The position numbers were made by a program, and so were the translations under genes. 64,000 bases of DNA from Furcasterigmium furcatum (Eukaryota > Ascomycota > Sordariomycetes > Glomerellales > Plectosphaerellaceae). Position 1 is the first letter of the stretch. Every line of letters starts with the position of its first letter. Shown piece after piece: positions 10,712-20,430 of this stretch. The notes beneath the pieces were generated by a model. It was not told the origin of the DNA, ran no database searches, and saw only the letters and a program-made list of their open reading frames with translations. The stretch lies in contig BCIA01000001.1 of NCBI GenBank assembly GCA_001599815.1, forward strand, positions 6,592,978 to 6,656,977, read 5' to 3'.

Positions 10712-11323
10712 TTAGGTGGCACTGTTAAGGGCATCGGGGTTTCTCCTTGCCTTGTTGCATGCGTAGATCCCGCAGCCGCCTTTGCAATACAAGCGGGCAC
10801 ATCGCTTGCCACTGAAAGCGACGCCAATGTTGGTTTTCTTCTGAAAGCCGAGAATGCCATCTAAGCAGTTGAAGTTCTTGCGGACGAGGAAGTCCGTTCT
10901 GCACACAATCTATCGAGCGACTGTCAGATCCGTGCCTCGGTTTGAAACATGGTAGGGGATATCCGGCTCACGTTGTAAGCCCTCTTGGTAAGAGGGTTGT
11001 CGATGGGCGTGATGTCGAGGTCGTCCGAGGGAGCGGCATCATCCTCGGTGAAAAGCTCTGGCTTCAGGTCCTGCATCTCCGCGAGGATGGAACTGAGGGT
11101 TCCACTGAAGATCTTGTCTCCGAAGCGCTCGTCGGTTATCTCCAAAACTGAGTCGTCCGCAGCATCCCCAACCTCGTTGACATGGCCGAGATCCCAGTCA
11201 CCATTGTTGGGAGTAGCTGCAGCCGTGACCTGTCGGGCTTGTGAGCATGGGCAGACATAATAGGGCGGCCATTAGACTAACCACAGTGGCACAAAGAGCC
11301 AGGAGCGGGAGAGTAAATTTCAT
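10712..11323 (-). CDS. Small secreted six-cysteine protein with propeptide and KR site
   Basis: Three exons: 11323-11282, 11229-10972 and 10909-10712; introns of 52 bp (donor GTTAGT) and 62 bp (donor GTGAGC). All junctions are in phase. The 165-residue product starts with a short signal peptide (MKFTLPLLALCATV). An acidic propeptide of about 85 residues follows and ends in TKR. The last 67 residues form a basic domain with exactly six cysteines (VCRTD, NCLD, RCARL, YCKGGC, ACNK), compatible with three disulfides. This signal-acidic pro-KR-cationic Cys-rich layout is that of defensin-like, killer-like or effector peptides; I cannot assign a family. The short first exon is the least certain part. 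Confidence 0.7.
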
Positions 11324-12120
11324 CTTGAAGGGCCGAGGGCTCTGGAGCGTAAGAGAGGTCGTACGGGGTCTGTGGTCGAGTTGCTTGTTTCTGTTTTGTG
11401 TTGATATGGAGGCCAGGGCAGAGATCTGCCACCGGGTCAGTTAAATACACATGTTCAGCCAACACGGTTACCGGTACGAGTATGGAATGCTATTTTTTCG
11501 ACGGCTCCAGCCACAACTTCATTGACTGCAACTGCTGATTCTCCGTGGGATCACAACGGACTGGCCAATAGCTGACCCCTGAAATGCCAAGCTTGGAGGT
11601 TTGATATCCGAAACCGTCGATACCCGCGGATTTCCTTTTCTAGCGTTGCTTATTATGCTGCTGCTTACCGGGCTGTGCCCTCATGTAAGCCGCGGGATAG
11701 TCTCGAAAGAGCAATGTCCTCCTGACCTCCTGAACCTTGTATGTAAACCTGGTGTGTAATCAGTACTAGTAGGAGCAACGACTCTTAGCTGTATGTTATT
11801 CATGTCGTCAGGCTCAGCAAAATATCCAGGAATAGAGAAACACATAATAATATCTGAGCATCGATGTGTTGACTGCACACACTGACATGTTGTAGAAGCC
11901 CGGGAGGCACCGCACAACGCTGGTGAGATATGCCTGGTACTGGCGTCCATTGATATGTCCAAAAATGGCATCGACTGTCTATTCTTTCCCGCTAATTAAT
12001 GACTGCGGCTGGCTAGTGAAACCCACCCATGGCCGTCTCAAAGGCATTCTATATACAAACCCAGCGACCATGCGATGCCGAGTCGCCCGGTGACAACACA
12101 TAGCTAGTACNCCTGATTCG
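11324..12120. other. Intergenic, no gene recognised; contains an ambiguous base
   Basis: AT-richer than its flanks. Base 12111 is an n, marking an unresolved base just beyond the P450 stop codon. No coding family recognised. Confidence 0.55.
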
Positions 12121-14104
12121 TTACCTCCGTCGCACTGCGGAATCACCCGCCGGCACGTGCTTCCGTAACCGCACCTTGACTGGCAGCCCATCCTTGGGAT
12201 GCGGGATGAGCTCGCCCTTGACCTTGGCCTGGTACGCGTGGTCGCCGTTGAACGTGGGCGCGGCAGCGTCGTACTCAACCGTGATCTCGAGGTCGCGGGC
12301 GGTGATGGCGAGGATCATGCGCAGCTCCGTCATGACCATCTCCTGGCCGATGCAGGCGCGGGCGCCGAGCTCGAAGGGGCGGTATGCGTTGCGGCGCGGG
12401 TGCAGGGGGTGGCCGTCGGGGACCAGGAAGCGCTCGGGCAGGAATTCCTCGGGGCGCGGCCAGTATTCGGGAGCGCGGTGGATCATGTCGCTGCAGGACA
12501 TGATCATGAAGCCGTGGGTGGGGAAACGGCGGCGGGTTTCCGGATGGACGAGGTAGAAACCGGGGGGGCTCTCACGGACAGAGGCTATAGGGCTGCTGAG
12601 ACGCAGAGACTCCTTCAGTACGGCGGTCGTGTAAGGGAGCTGGTTGAGGAGGGTGGGAGTAGCAGAGATAAGTGCCGCGGCGGCCTCAGGGTCGGGTCCG
12701 AGGATGGCATCGTGCTCGGCGCGGAGGCGGGCAAGGGCGTCGGGGTTCTGGTGTAGACGGGAGAAGACGTAGCAGAGAGCCGAGGAGGTCGTGTCGTGGC
12801 CGGCGAAGAGGAAGATCTTCATCTGCTGGATGGCCGTGTTGATAAACTCGGTTTGGTCGAACTTACTACTTCCGCTGCCGCCCGTGTTCGCCACTTTATT
12901 ATTATAATAGGCGCGGATGGCGAGGGCGTTGATTGTCTTGGGGCCTTCAGACCGACTACCCTGGCGAAGCTGGTCCTTCATGATGGGCTTGAGCTCGTTG
13001 TGTATCATCCAGTTGTTATACCACACGGCAAGCGGACGCAGAGGGTTAAGCATGTTCCCCCAGCCCAGGGGCTCCCATGCTGTGCGGATAGCAAGGGTGT
13101 TGAGAGCCTTGGGGCCCTCGGACCGGTCCCCCTGACGGAGCTGCTCCTCAATGATGGGCCTGAGCTCGTTGTATATTATCCGATTGTTGTACCAGACGGC
13201 CAGCGGACGCAGAGGGTTGAGCATCTTGCCCCAACCCGGGGGCTCCCATGCTGTGTAAATCCAGGCAATGTTCTTCTTGAGGGCGACTACGAGCCGCGAA
13301 CGGTCGGCCTGGCAGCCGAGTCCTTTGCCCCTGGGGAGGAGCGTTAGCAAACTGGGAATAGGGGGCCTTGCGCCACGAGGGGTGTTCTTACAGCACTGCG
13401 CACGCAATAATGTCACATGCAGCCTTCATAGCCTGCGTCTCAAAGCAGATGGTCTCGCCCGACGCGGCGACAGACCGCAGATAAGACTTCCAGACAAGGG
13501 CCTCCTCCATGAAGCTGGGAACGAGCCGCTGGATGTTCTGGCTGGAGAAGCCCGGGTTGTAGATGGCACGCCATTTCTTCCAAAAGGCCCCGTCGGAGGT
13601 GACGAGGTCTTTATTCTCGGATAGTGCGTTGAACTGGTGACGTACGACCACATGCTTCCCCAGCGAGCGCTCCTGCGTGAACTGGGCGCACATGTCCGGG
13701 TGAAGCACGAACATCATGGGCCACGAGATGGGCCAGAGGTCGACGTAGATGACACCGGTCGCTGCGGCCTCGGGGAACTTCTGGCAGAGCATGTACGCGG
13801 TGTTCTGGTGGCTCACGTCGGCCGGGTAATCCATTACGGCCTTGCCCATGTTGATAAGATCGCCAAAGAGGAACGAGTGGTTGGGTAGGATTGTCTGGAC
13901 GTGTTAGTGGGCGTTGGCCTGGCCGGGAGCTGACGGTGTCGGCCACCGTGACTCGGGACGTACAAGATCATGTTCTTTGGCGACTTGGCGGAACCACATA
14001 CGCTTCTGGTACAGCATGACGACGCCCTTGATGAGGTATGCGGCGCAAACGACGCCGATCCCCTTCAGGGCGAGGCCGGGGGAGAGCTGTGCTGGGAGGG
14101 CCAT
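12121..14104 (-). CDS. Cytochrome P450 monooxygenase with internal 57-residue duplication
   Basis: Three exons: 14104-13964, 13894-13392, 13330-12121; introns of 69 bp (GTACGT...CCAG) and 61 bp (GTAAGA...CCCAG). Product 617 residues. It has an N-terminal membrane anchor, the I-helix AGHDTT, KESLR (ExxR) and the haem loop FELGARACIG with Cys541. It is an ER-bound, haem-dependent monooxygenase of unknown substrate. Residues 241-297 and 298-354 are tandem copies (44 of 57 identical by eye, 171 bp each in the DNA: 13254-13084 and 13083-12913), between the C-helix region and the I-helix. That explains why the protein is about 60 residues longer than usual. Neighbours (secreted hydrolase, zinc-cluster regulator) suggest a small metabolic group. 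The family within CYP nomenclature was not assigned. Confidence 0.87.
12913..13254 (-). repeat. 171-bp in-frame tandem duplication inside P450
   Basis: Copy 1 is 13254-13084 and copy 2 is 13083-12913; both begin with codons for TAWEP and end with LAIR. The period is exactly 171 bp and the protein copies differ at 13 of 57 positions, so the duplication is old enough to have diverged and is not an assembly stutter. Confidence 0.85.
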
Positions 14105-14825
14105 GATGATGTCGTGGACTCAGGACCAGCTAGAGTCGGAGTGGTGTTGATCAACGGTCAACCCGCTGATATGTAACCATTCGCGAAGACAAATCGAAGA
14201 CCAATGGAGGAACGAGCATAATAAATAAGAAATAGTCCTCCCGCGACTGGCCGGTCGGGAGCCAGTTTGAGCCTTTCCGCGTATCGGCACTATGCCCCTT
14301 TGAGTAGTCCCGCAACTAAATTTCCCGAAGGGGAAATACTGGACCACTGAGCGCGGATTTGCAGCACATGCGCCCACTATCATGCAGCCCTACGAGGCGC
14401 CCTGAAGCCCGGGAGCAGCCCGAGAACACATGCCCGGATGTTGCTTACTTTCAAAATTAGTAGTACTAGTACTGCCAATCGCTAAGCTCCCTAGTCCATA
14501 AGCATCATTCTCGGAGAACTCGGTATTCCAGGCCCTCCTGTTGCACGCGTCGATGGGCCACAACCCCTGAATGGCGATCTACATGACCCGAAAGCACTGC
14601 CACCCCTAACCTGCGTGAGCTCGAATCTCGCTGGAGGTTGACTGATAGTGGACCCCTCTATGAAGATGATCGGCACATTGTTAACGAGTGTATTGTAGTC
14701 GTATGGTCTAAAGCAAAACTGCCAGTCTGTTACATCCCCTTATTAGTTACCGTTGCCAAAAAAAGAAAAAAAGAAACAGCCAGCCAAACACAGAAACAGA
14801 AGCAGAAGTAAACACCCAAGGACGC
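14105..14825. other. Intergenic, P450 promoter and hydrolase 3' flank
   Basis: No gene recognised in 721 bp. There is an A-rich stretch near 14757-14780. Confidence 0.55.
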
Positions 14826-16217
14826 TCAACCCAGAGTCTTGTCCAGCCAGGCGAACATCCTGGCGTTCATCTCCTGCAGCGCGCCGACCTGGCAGTGGTA
14901 TCCGGACGGGCCCGTGAAGACGTAATGCGTGGACAGGTTTCCGAGCTGCTCGGCCACGATCTCGGACTGGCCGGGGAAGAAGCCCTCGTGCTCGGCGTCG
15001 GCGATCCAGACGGGCGCCTTGATCTTGTGGACGACGTCGCGGATGTTGAACGCCTTGCAGGCCTGCAGGAAGTCATAGGGCGAGGGGATGCGGAAGGACC
15101 AGAGGCCCTGCTCGATGCCCCAGCGGATTGAGGTCGGGGTGTCGTCGGCGGTGCGGAGGGCCTGGGCGTACTCGTCGAAGGCCTCCTTGTCGCCGGACTC
15201 GAGCAGCTCGAGGCCGTCGGGGGGCAGCTGGCCGGAGTAGGCGTCGTAGGTGTCCCAGACGGCGCCGTTGAGGATGACGGCCTTGATGCGGTGCTCAAAG
15301 GCCGCGGCACGGGCGGCCTGGTAGCCGCCGAAGGAGTAGCCGAAGAGGGCGAGGCGGTCGCGGTCGACGGCGCCGGCAACGTCCTCGTCGGCGGAGTCGA
15401 GGAGGTAGTCGACGACGGGGGTGACGACGCGCTCCCAGTCGTGGATGAAGCCGAGGTCCTGGCCGCGGCGGACGCTCGGGTGGCCGGGTCCCTCGTAGGT
15501 GAGGGCGTTCCAGCCGCGGTCGAGGGCGGCCTTGACGACCGTATGGTACAGGTCCTCCTGCGAGCCGTCGTAGCCGTTGCCTAGGATGAGCGTTGGGCGG
15601 CCCTTGCCGTTGCAGTCTCGCTTTTCCGTGCGGTTCCCGGCCCAGCCGCCACCCTGGCCGCCTCTGCCGCCTCCGGTGGTGACGGGCTCGGTGGACGTGT
15701 ACCAGATGGCCTCGACGGTGAAGTTGTCAGCGGGGATGCGCACGCGCCGGCCTGGGTTGGACAAGCCCTCGAGGCCCTTATCAAAGGCCGAGATCTGCTC
15801 GTCCCAGAGCGAGTCGATCAGCGGGTTGTCCCAGTTTCCGTGGAGGTAAAAGTCGGCGCGGCGGAAGTAAGTGGCCGCCGAGAACCACAGGTCCCGGACG
15901 TTGACGGGGTTGTAGGAGAACTCTGGGTCCTCGGCCATGGCCTTGGTCCGGTTGGCGAGCTCGTGGAAGTTCTCGCTGAAACTGTCCATGTCGCCAGGCA
16001 CAATGTCCTTGGCGATGCCGAGCAGGGGCGCGATGTCTGCACCGTTCATGATGGCCTCGCCCAGGGGGACGAGGATCTCAAAGTGGAAGTGCTCGTCCGT
16101 GCTGAGCTGCAGCATCGGGTGCTGGTCATCGCCCGCTGCCCTGGCTGGCGCTGTTAAGGCTAGGAGGCCGACCAGAGACTGGGCCAGGAGAGCCGGGGCG
16201 GGCATGGTGAGTTGCAT
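14826..16217 (-). CDS. Secreted alpha/beta hydrolase, FrsA/Ayg1-like
   Basis: Single exon, 463 residues, starting at ATG 16217 with a signal peptide (LLAQSLVGLLALTAPARA). The C-terminal half is an alpha/beta hydrolase: nucleophile Ser295 in GYSFGG, acid Asp407 in WIADAEHEGF, His441 in GYHCQVGA. The N-terminal helical part and the NGYDG oxyanion region match the FrsA/2,6-dihydropseudooxynicotine hydrolase/Ayg1 group, members of which cleave C-C bonds or shorten polyketides. A Gly-rich insert (residues 181-194, near the Lys-Arg at 199-200) separates the two halves. Secretion is unusual for that group and sets the enzyme apart; it may act on an extracellular or vacuolar product. It lies between a P450 and a zinc-cluster regulator. 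Confidence 0.8.
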   Translation of the reverse strand: MQLTMPAPALLAQSLVGLLALTAPARAAGDDQHPMLQLSTDEHFHFEILVPLGEAIMNGADIAPLLGIAKDIVPGDMDSFSENFHELANRTKAMAEDPEFSYNPVNVRDLWFSAATYFRRADFYLHGNWDNPLIDSLWDEQISAFDKGLEGLSNPGRRVRIPADNFTVEAIWYTSTEPVTTGGGRGGQGGGWAGNRTEKRDCNGKGRPTLILGNGYDGSQEDLYHTVVKAALDRGWNALTYEGPGHPSVRRGQDLGFIHDWERVVTPVVDYLLDSADEDVAGAVDRDRLALFGYSFGGYQAARAAAFEHRIKAVILNGAVWDTYDAYSGQLPPDGLELLESGDKEAFDEYAQALRTADDTPTSIRWGIEQGLWSFRIPSPYDFLQACKAFNIRDVVHKIKAPVWIADAEHEGFFPGQSEIVAEQLGNLSTHYVFTGPSGYHCQVGALQEMNARMFAWLDKTLG

Positions 16218-16917
16218 CTTGCGAAGGGAGGGCTCGTGTGGTTGTGTGAATGTGTTGGTAGTAGTGAGCTGGTTGATTGAGTTAAGTTGCACATGTTATT
16301 GAAGCGGACGCATCGTCTCTGTTATATACCCGATTTCTCTAGTCCGCGGCGTGTGAAGCTGAGGCATACTCATGAGGGAGCCAAGGCAAATCCAAGGCAA
16401 ATCCAAGGCAAATCCAAGAATAATTCAAGAATAATCCAAGAATAATACAACCGTGTAAGTCAACTTGTCGTCAAGCTTGCCTGTGGCCGCGGTGAGCTGA
16501 CTGCTTGACGTTGCTTTGGGGCTTTGGGATCGGCAGCCCCATGCCGAACTGGTCAATATCCGCGGGGAGAAACAGGGCTGAGCGCCAAGCATATAAGCAG
16601 ACAGCCGACCATGCAATGGCAACATGGGTTCCCTTCCCGCGCCCCAGCGACTCAGGTCCTCGCTCACAACTCCCCAACAACCCTCTCGGCTTTGAGTGGA
16701 CTATGACGGCAGATCTCCCTGGCAGGCCCTGTGCCCCCGTAGGCGGACCAGGGCCAGGGGCTGAAGCGGGCCGTCAGCAAGGATCTTCGCCCATTTGCAC
16801 GGACGGTCCGGCCAGAAGTAGTAATATATGGGCTGTACCCCTCGCGACAAAATATCCCTTTCCATCACTAGGCCGCCTCAGCAACATCGCGCGATTCCCA
16901 ACGCCGCATCGTCAACA
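16218..16917. promoter_or_regulatory. Divergent promoter of hydrolase and zinc-cluster regulator
   Basis: A 700-bp region between two divergent genes. It holds the 11-bp tandem array described separately. No other gene recognised. Confidence 0.5.
16381..16446 (+). repeat. Six-unit 11-bp tandem array in promoter
   Basis: Three units of CCAAGGCAAAT (16381-16413) followed by three variant units, CCAAGAATAAT, TCAAGAATAAT and CCAAGAATAAT (16414-16446). The 11-bp unit is close to one helical turn, so all units present the same face of DNA. Confidence 0.85.
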
Positions 16918-18519
16918 ATGGTCAATCTTGGCCCCTCGGAAGGTTGCCATACCTGCAAGGCGAGGCGGATCAAGTGCGACCAGGGCAAGCCGGAATGCCA
17001 GCGCTGCCTGCGGAGCGGGCGATCTTGTGGCGGATACGAACAGAAGCCGAAAACGTTACGGTTCAGGCATTATGAGCCAGAGCATCAAGAGCCCCGGCAA
17101 CAACAACCGCGTCACCAGCTTCGCTTTATCCAGGATCGGCACAGCCACCGGTTCCACCACTCGGCGGCGTCATCGCAGAAGGGCAACGAGAGCTGCGGCA
17201 CTGCTAACCGGGTTCGCGACCTGGGGCCACCGCAAGAGCAGCTCGCCCTGGGCTTCTTCGTACGGAATTTTGCGACTCTGGGCAGGGACATGTCGTCAAC
17301 GCGAGGGTTCTTCGAACTCATCCCAGCCGTCCTCTCAACCGAAGCGCCCGGCTCGCCACTGTCTCTCGCCATCACGGCCGTTTCCACGAGGTTGTGGCGG
17401 GCGTGGTCGGCGTCATCTACATCAACACCGCCCTACACCAACCCGCACCTGGCCAAGGCCGCCGAGTGCCTCCTCAAGGCCCTCGATGATCCTGTCGAGA
17501 GTAAGCGGCCCGGCACCATCATTGCCGCGACAGCCTTGCAGCTGGATGAGAGCGTCTACGCTCTCGGGCGCCCGACCGCGGCCACTCGGATGCATCATCA
17601 GGGCGCGCTGGCGCTCGCTGAACACCAGTCAGCCCACGCGACCAAGTATGCTAAGTACGTCATGTATCACATCTTCTACACTGAGGTCACCTTTGCCATT
17701 CGGCAGAAGAGGCCGGTGGATTCGAGAATCTTGGGCCCGGTGCTCGCGTGCGGCGATCCTCCCGAGACCATCAGCGTGCGCCTCGACCTGCTGGGCACGT
17801 CCGTCGCGGATTTCCAATGGAGAGCATTGCGCCCGGAAGCCGACCGATCAGAGATTCTATCTGAGGGAGAAGCCCTCCTTGGAGAGTTGCAGTCATGGCA
17901 GGAATTTGTGCCGGTTGAGTGGTACCCGTCGCGGGTCGACCACGTCCCCGATACCGACCCCCCGATCATCACGCACCAAACGCCCTCCTGCGACGTGTAC
18001 CTATCCGTGCAAGTCGCCTCAATATGGAACACGTGGAGATGCTATTACCTCGTCCTGCTTCGAACCATGTTGTCCGCAGCCAGCGACGGGGCCAGCGTCC
18101 CGGCGGCACAGGAAACATGGTGTAGTATTGTCCAGGGGCTTGTTGACGGAATATGCGACAGCATTCCGTTCTTCCTCGGCAACTGCACGTGGCCGTTGAC
18201 CTTCACGGACATTTCGTCTCCGGCGGCGCGTTTCCCCAGCAGCCACGACTTGGACAAGGCGGAGAATCTTCTCCGGCCCTGGTGCGGCGAGGTGCCCTCC
18301 GTCGGATCGCGGGACGATCACGCGCGGCACGCGGTCGCCCAGGGGGCCTGGCATATGGGTATTCACCTCCCTCATCTGCTTGACCTGCTTTCCGGTCCCG
18401 GTAGGCAGGGGGGGGTATTGGGAAGCTGCTTGCGCCTGGGACAGAAAGAATGGATAAGGACGCAGCGCAAAAGGGTCCTGGTTTTGCTGCATGCCGAAGA
18501 GGATGAACTGAGTACCTAG
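16918..18519 (+). CDS. Zn(II)2Cys6 transcription factor
   Basis: Single exon, 533 residues. The zinc cluster is close to the N-terminus: CHTCKARRIKCDQGKPEC-QRC with a final Cys in GRSCGG, i.e. C-x2-C-x6-C-x6-C-x2-C-x6-C. After a His/Gln-rich linker comes a Fungal_trans_2-type region (ELIPAVLST, SLAITAVSTRLW, ATALQLDE). Start 16918 (MVNLG) fits a short N-terminus before the cluster; the in-frame start at 16828 is less likely. Expected to be a nuclear regulator. It is divergent from the secreted hydrolase and next to the P450, so it may control them; that is inference from position only. Confidence 0.87.
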   Translation: MVNLGPSEGCHTCKARRIKCDQGKPECQRCLRSGRSCGGYEQKPKTLRFRHYEPEHQEPRQQQPRHQLRFIQDRHSHRFHHSAASSQKGNESCGTANRVRDLGPPQEQLALGFFVRNFATLGRDMSSTRGFFELIPAVLSTEAPGSPLSLAITAVSTRLWRAWSASSTSTPPYTNPHLAKAAECLLKALDDPVESKRPGTIIAATALQLDESVYALGRPTAATRMHHQGALALAEHQSAHATKYAKYVMYHIFYTEVTFAIRQKRPVDSRILGPVLACGDPPETISVRLDLLGTSVADFQWRALRPEADRSEILSEGEALLGELQSWQEFVPVEWYPSRVDHVPDTDPPIITHQTPSCDVYLSVQVASIWNTWRCYYLVLLRTMLSAASDGASVPAAQETWCSIVQGLVDGICDSIPFFLGNCTWPLTFTDISSPAARFPSSHDLDKAENLLRPWCGEVPSVGSRDDHARHAVAQGAWHMGIHLPHLLDLLSGPGRQGGVLGSCLRLGQKEWIRTQRKRVLVLLHAEEDELST

Positions 18520-18757
18520 CTAGGATACAGCAAATAAGATACAGAGCCAAGATCCGTTCTGGTCCTCCCTGATTAAAGGACTGTATGTTTATGAGCAACA
18601 GTATGGCTTTACTCCAGACACCTGGGAAACCGTGACACGGATATATGAGAATATGAATGTCTCCCATATTCACATTCCGCTTGACGCTAAATACAGCCGC
18701 TACATGCAGTTGAGTCTTTATTCCATCTCTCCTCCTTCCTTTTCCATGAGGCTTTGA

Positions 18758-19252
18758 TCACAACAGGGCAGCGCCAATGACGGCGAGTCCGGCCACAACA
18801 CCAACCATCGCGCCCGCAGCGACACGTGCGCCGCCGTCGCTGGGAAAGTCAATCCCCTCCACGTAGTACAGCTCGCTCTCAATTGACGACGACCTGACCC
18901 CGTTCGCGCGCAAGAGCCTGGCCTCGAAGTAGTGCACCTGGTCGGGCGAGACGGTCAGGTTCCGGTTTGTAGGGCTGTCGAAGATGCGGCTCGGGTCCCA
19001 CGTGGTCGAGCCGGCCGAGAGGGACAGGTTGCTCCGGATGTTCCAACCCGGCAGGCCGCCGGATGTTGGCGCGTAGAACCATATGTCGAGGATGCGGGCC
19101 TCGGGATCCCGGAATGGACCAGAGTCGGCGTCCCATGTGATCACGATGGGGCGCGTGAGGTCGAGGGGCTCGCTGGGATCCGGGCCGGTGAACTCGAATG
19201 CGCGCGCGGCGGGGAGAATTGCGCTGAGAAGGATTGGGAGGAGAAGGCGCAT
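18758..19252 (-). CDS. Small Knh/Kre9-like GPI-anchored cell-surface protein
   Basis: Single exon, 164 residues. It has a signal peptide (LLLPILLSAILPAARA), then an Ig-like fold of the Ser/Thr-rich GPI-anchored (Kre9/Knh1 N-terminal) family, with PIVITWDADSG at its start and N-glycosylation sites (NLS, NLT). It ends in a hydrophobic stretch (GAMVGVVAGLAVIGAALL) after a small-residue region, as expected for GPI attachment. Family members sit in the cell wall and assist beta-1,6-glucan assembly or adhesion; the precise role here is unknown. The protein is shorter than Kre9 and lacks the Ser/Thr-rich stalk. Confidence 0.75.
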   Translation of the reverse strand: MRLLLPILLSAILPAARAFEFTGPDPSEPLDLTRPIVITWDADSGPFRDPEARILDIWFYAPTSGGLPGWNIRSNLSLSAGSTTWDPSRIFDSPTNRNLTVSPDQVHYFEARLLRANGVRSSSIESELYYVEGIDFPSDGGARVAAGAMVGVVAGLAVIGAALL

Positions 19253-20430
19253 CTTGGGCCGCTCAATCGTGGCTGGTCGTTCAATGCTGTTGCGCGGAGA
19301 GTGGATGAGTGTGGGTGTTTTGTCGCAAAACTGCTCCAGGGTAGATGGTGGTGCGTGTAAGTGGACGAGGACAATATTAAGTAGGTGAGGACAGGCAGCA
19401 ATAGATAGAGTAATAAGTAGGACAAGTTATAATTATAGACGTCGCATCCGCCCAGTTTCCCGCGTATGATGTCAGAAGCTGGTGATTCGGGACTTTGGAT
19501 GGGCGTTGCATCCAGGGGATGACGATCATCTAGCACCAATAGGGAAGGGATTCGCATTGTGCGCGGACGGGATCGCACAGCCTCACCAACACCGAGGGTG
19601 GACCACAAGCCGGGAACTAGGCCATTTAGACATTGTGATCAGGGATTATACCGTAAGAGATTGACGATCCTCGCTCGGACTTGACTGCGATTTTGACTTC
19701 CCTCTCTCATCTTCCCATCGAACTCATGACTTCTTCTGGGGGTGCAGAGGCTGACCTACAGCGGCAAGACTTTCACCATGCTGGAAACATCCGTCCTTCT
19801 CTATACCCTCATCTTGGTCTTTCTGTTCCGGCATCGTGCCTTCCATGCACCCAATCTCGTCTCGCCTTAGCAGCTACCCAGTATGGAAATCACCCCGGGC
19901 GAGCGGGTGTGGTTGCCGTTTCGAAAAGAGCTCGACGATGTTTCGCTCCTCTGTGGGCCGGGGATGTGTGGATTCGTCGGCGACGACAGCACTGGATTGG
20001 GTGAACTCTAAGGGCGCGGGTCGATGAAAGCTAGCGCGGGTACTGAGGCCGTGACAGCGAGGCCTCTTCTGATGTTGGAGGCGTGGCTGAGCAACCTGGG
20101 ATTAGAGTGCCAATGTTGGTCGAAAACTTGGCATTGGAACTCTGCTCAAAAGAAAGATCAGACTCTCCTCAGTGCCGCTCTAGACTCATACACATAGGGT
20201 TGGAGAGATCATAGGATGCCCACACGGTACAAGATCGCATGGCGATAGATCTCGGGCTTGTAACGACTGATGAAGGTATGGGCTGCGATACGATGTATGA
20301 AATCCAATACAACGGAGACACCGATGGTGCAAATCAACAGACATCTGCCGGAAGTGATGTCAAAATCATGGCAACACCATGTTGCATTCCCCCGTCTATG
20401 CTGGTGTCTAATCCCAACTCATGAACGCCA
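19253..20430. other. Intergenic, 1.2 kb, no gene recognised
   Basis: A few short open frames near 19780-20010 have fungal-like codon use, but none carries a recognisable domain. It may hold decayed coding sequence. Confidence 0.45.

Noticed and set aside
14590..14640. T-loop-like sequence (GAGCTCGAATCTCG) suggesting a tRNA
   Set aside because: No acceptor, D or anticodon stem could be formed around it; no tRNA was found elsewhere by eye either.
16381..16446. Array considered as a CRISPR-like repeat
   Set aside because: Units are contiguous 11-mers without spacers in a fungal promoter; it is a tandem minisatellite.
16505..18199. Open frame of 564 codons on the + strand
   Set aside because: It overlaps the zinc-cluster regulator in another frame and is Arg/Ser/Pro-rich without any domain.
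19681..20010. Short open frames with coding-like composition, including a hydrophobic 30-codon one
   Set aside because: No start context, splice pattern or family match strong enough to support a gene.
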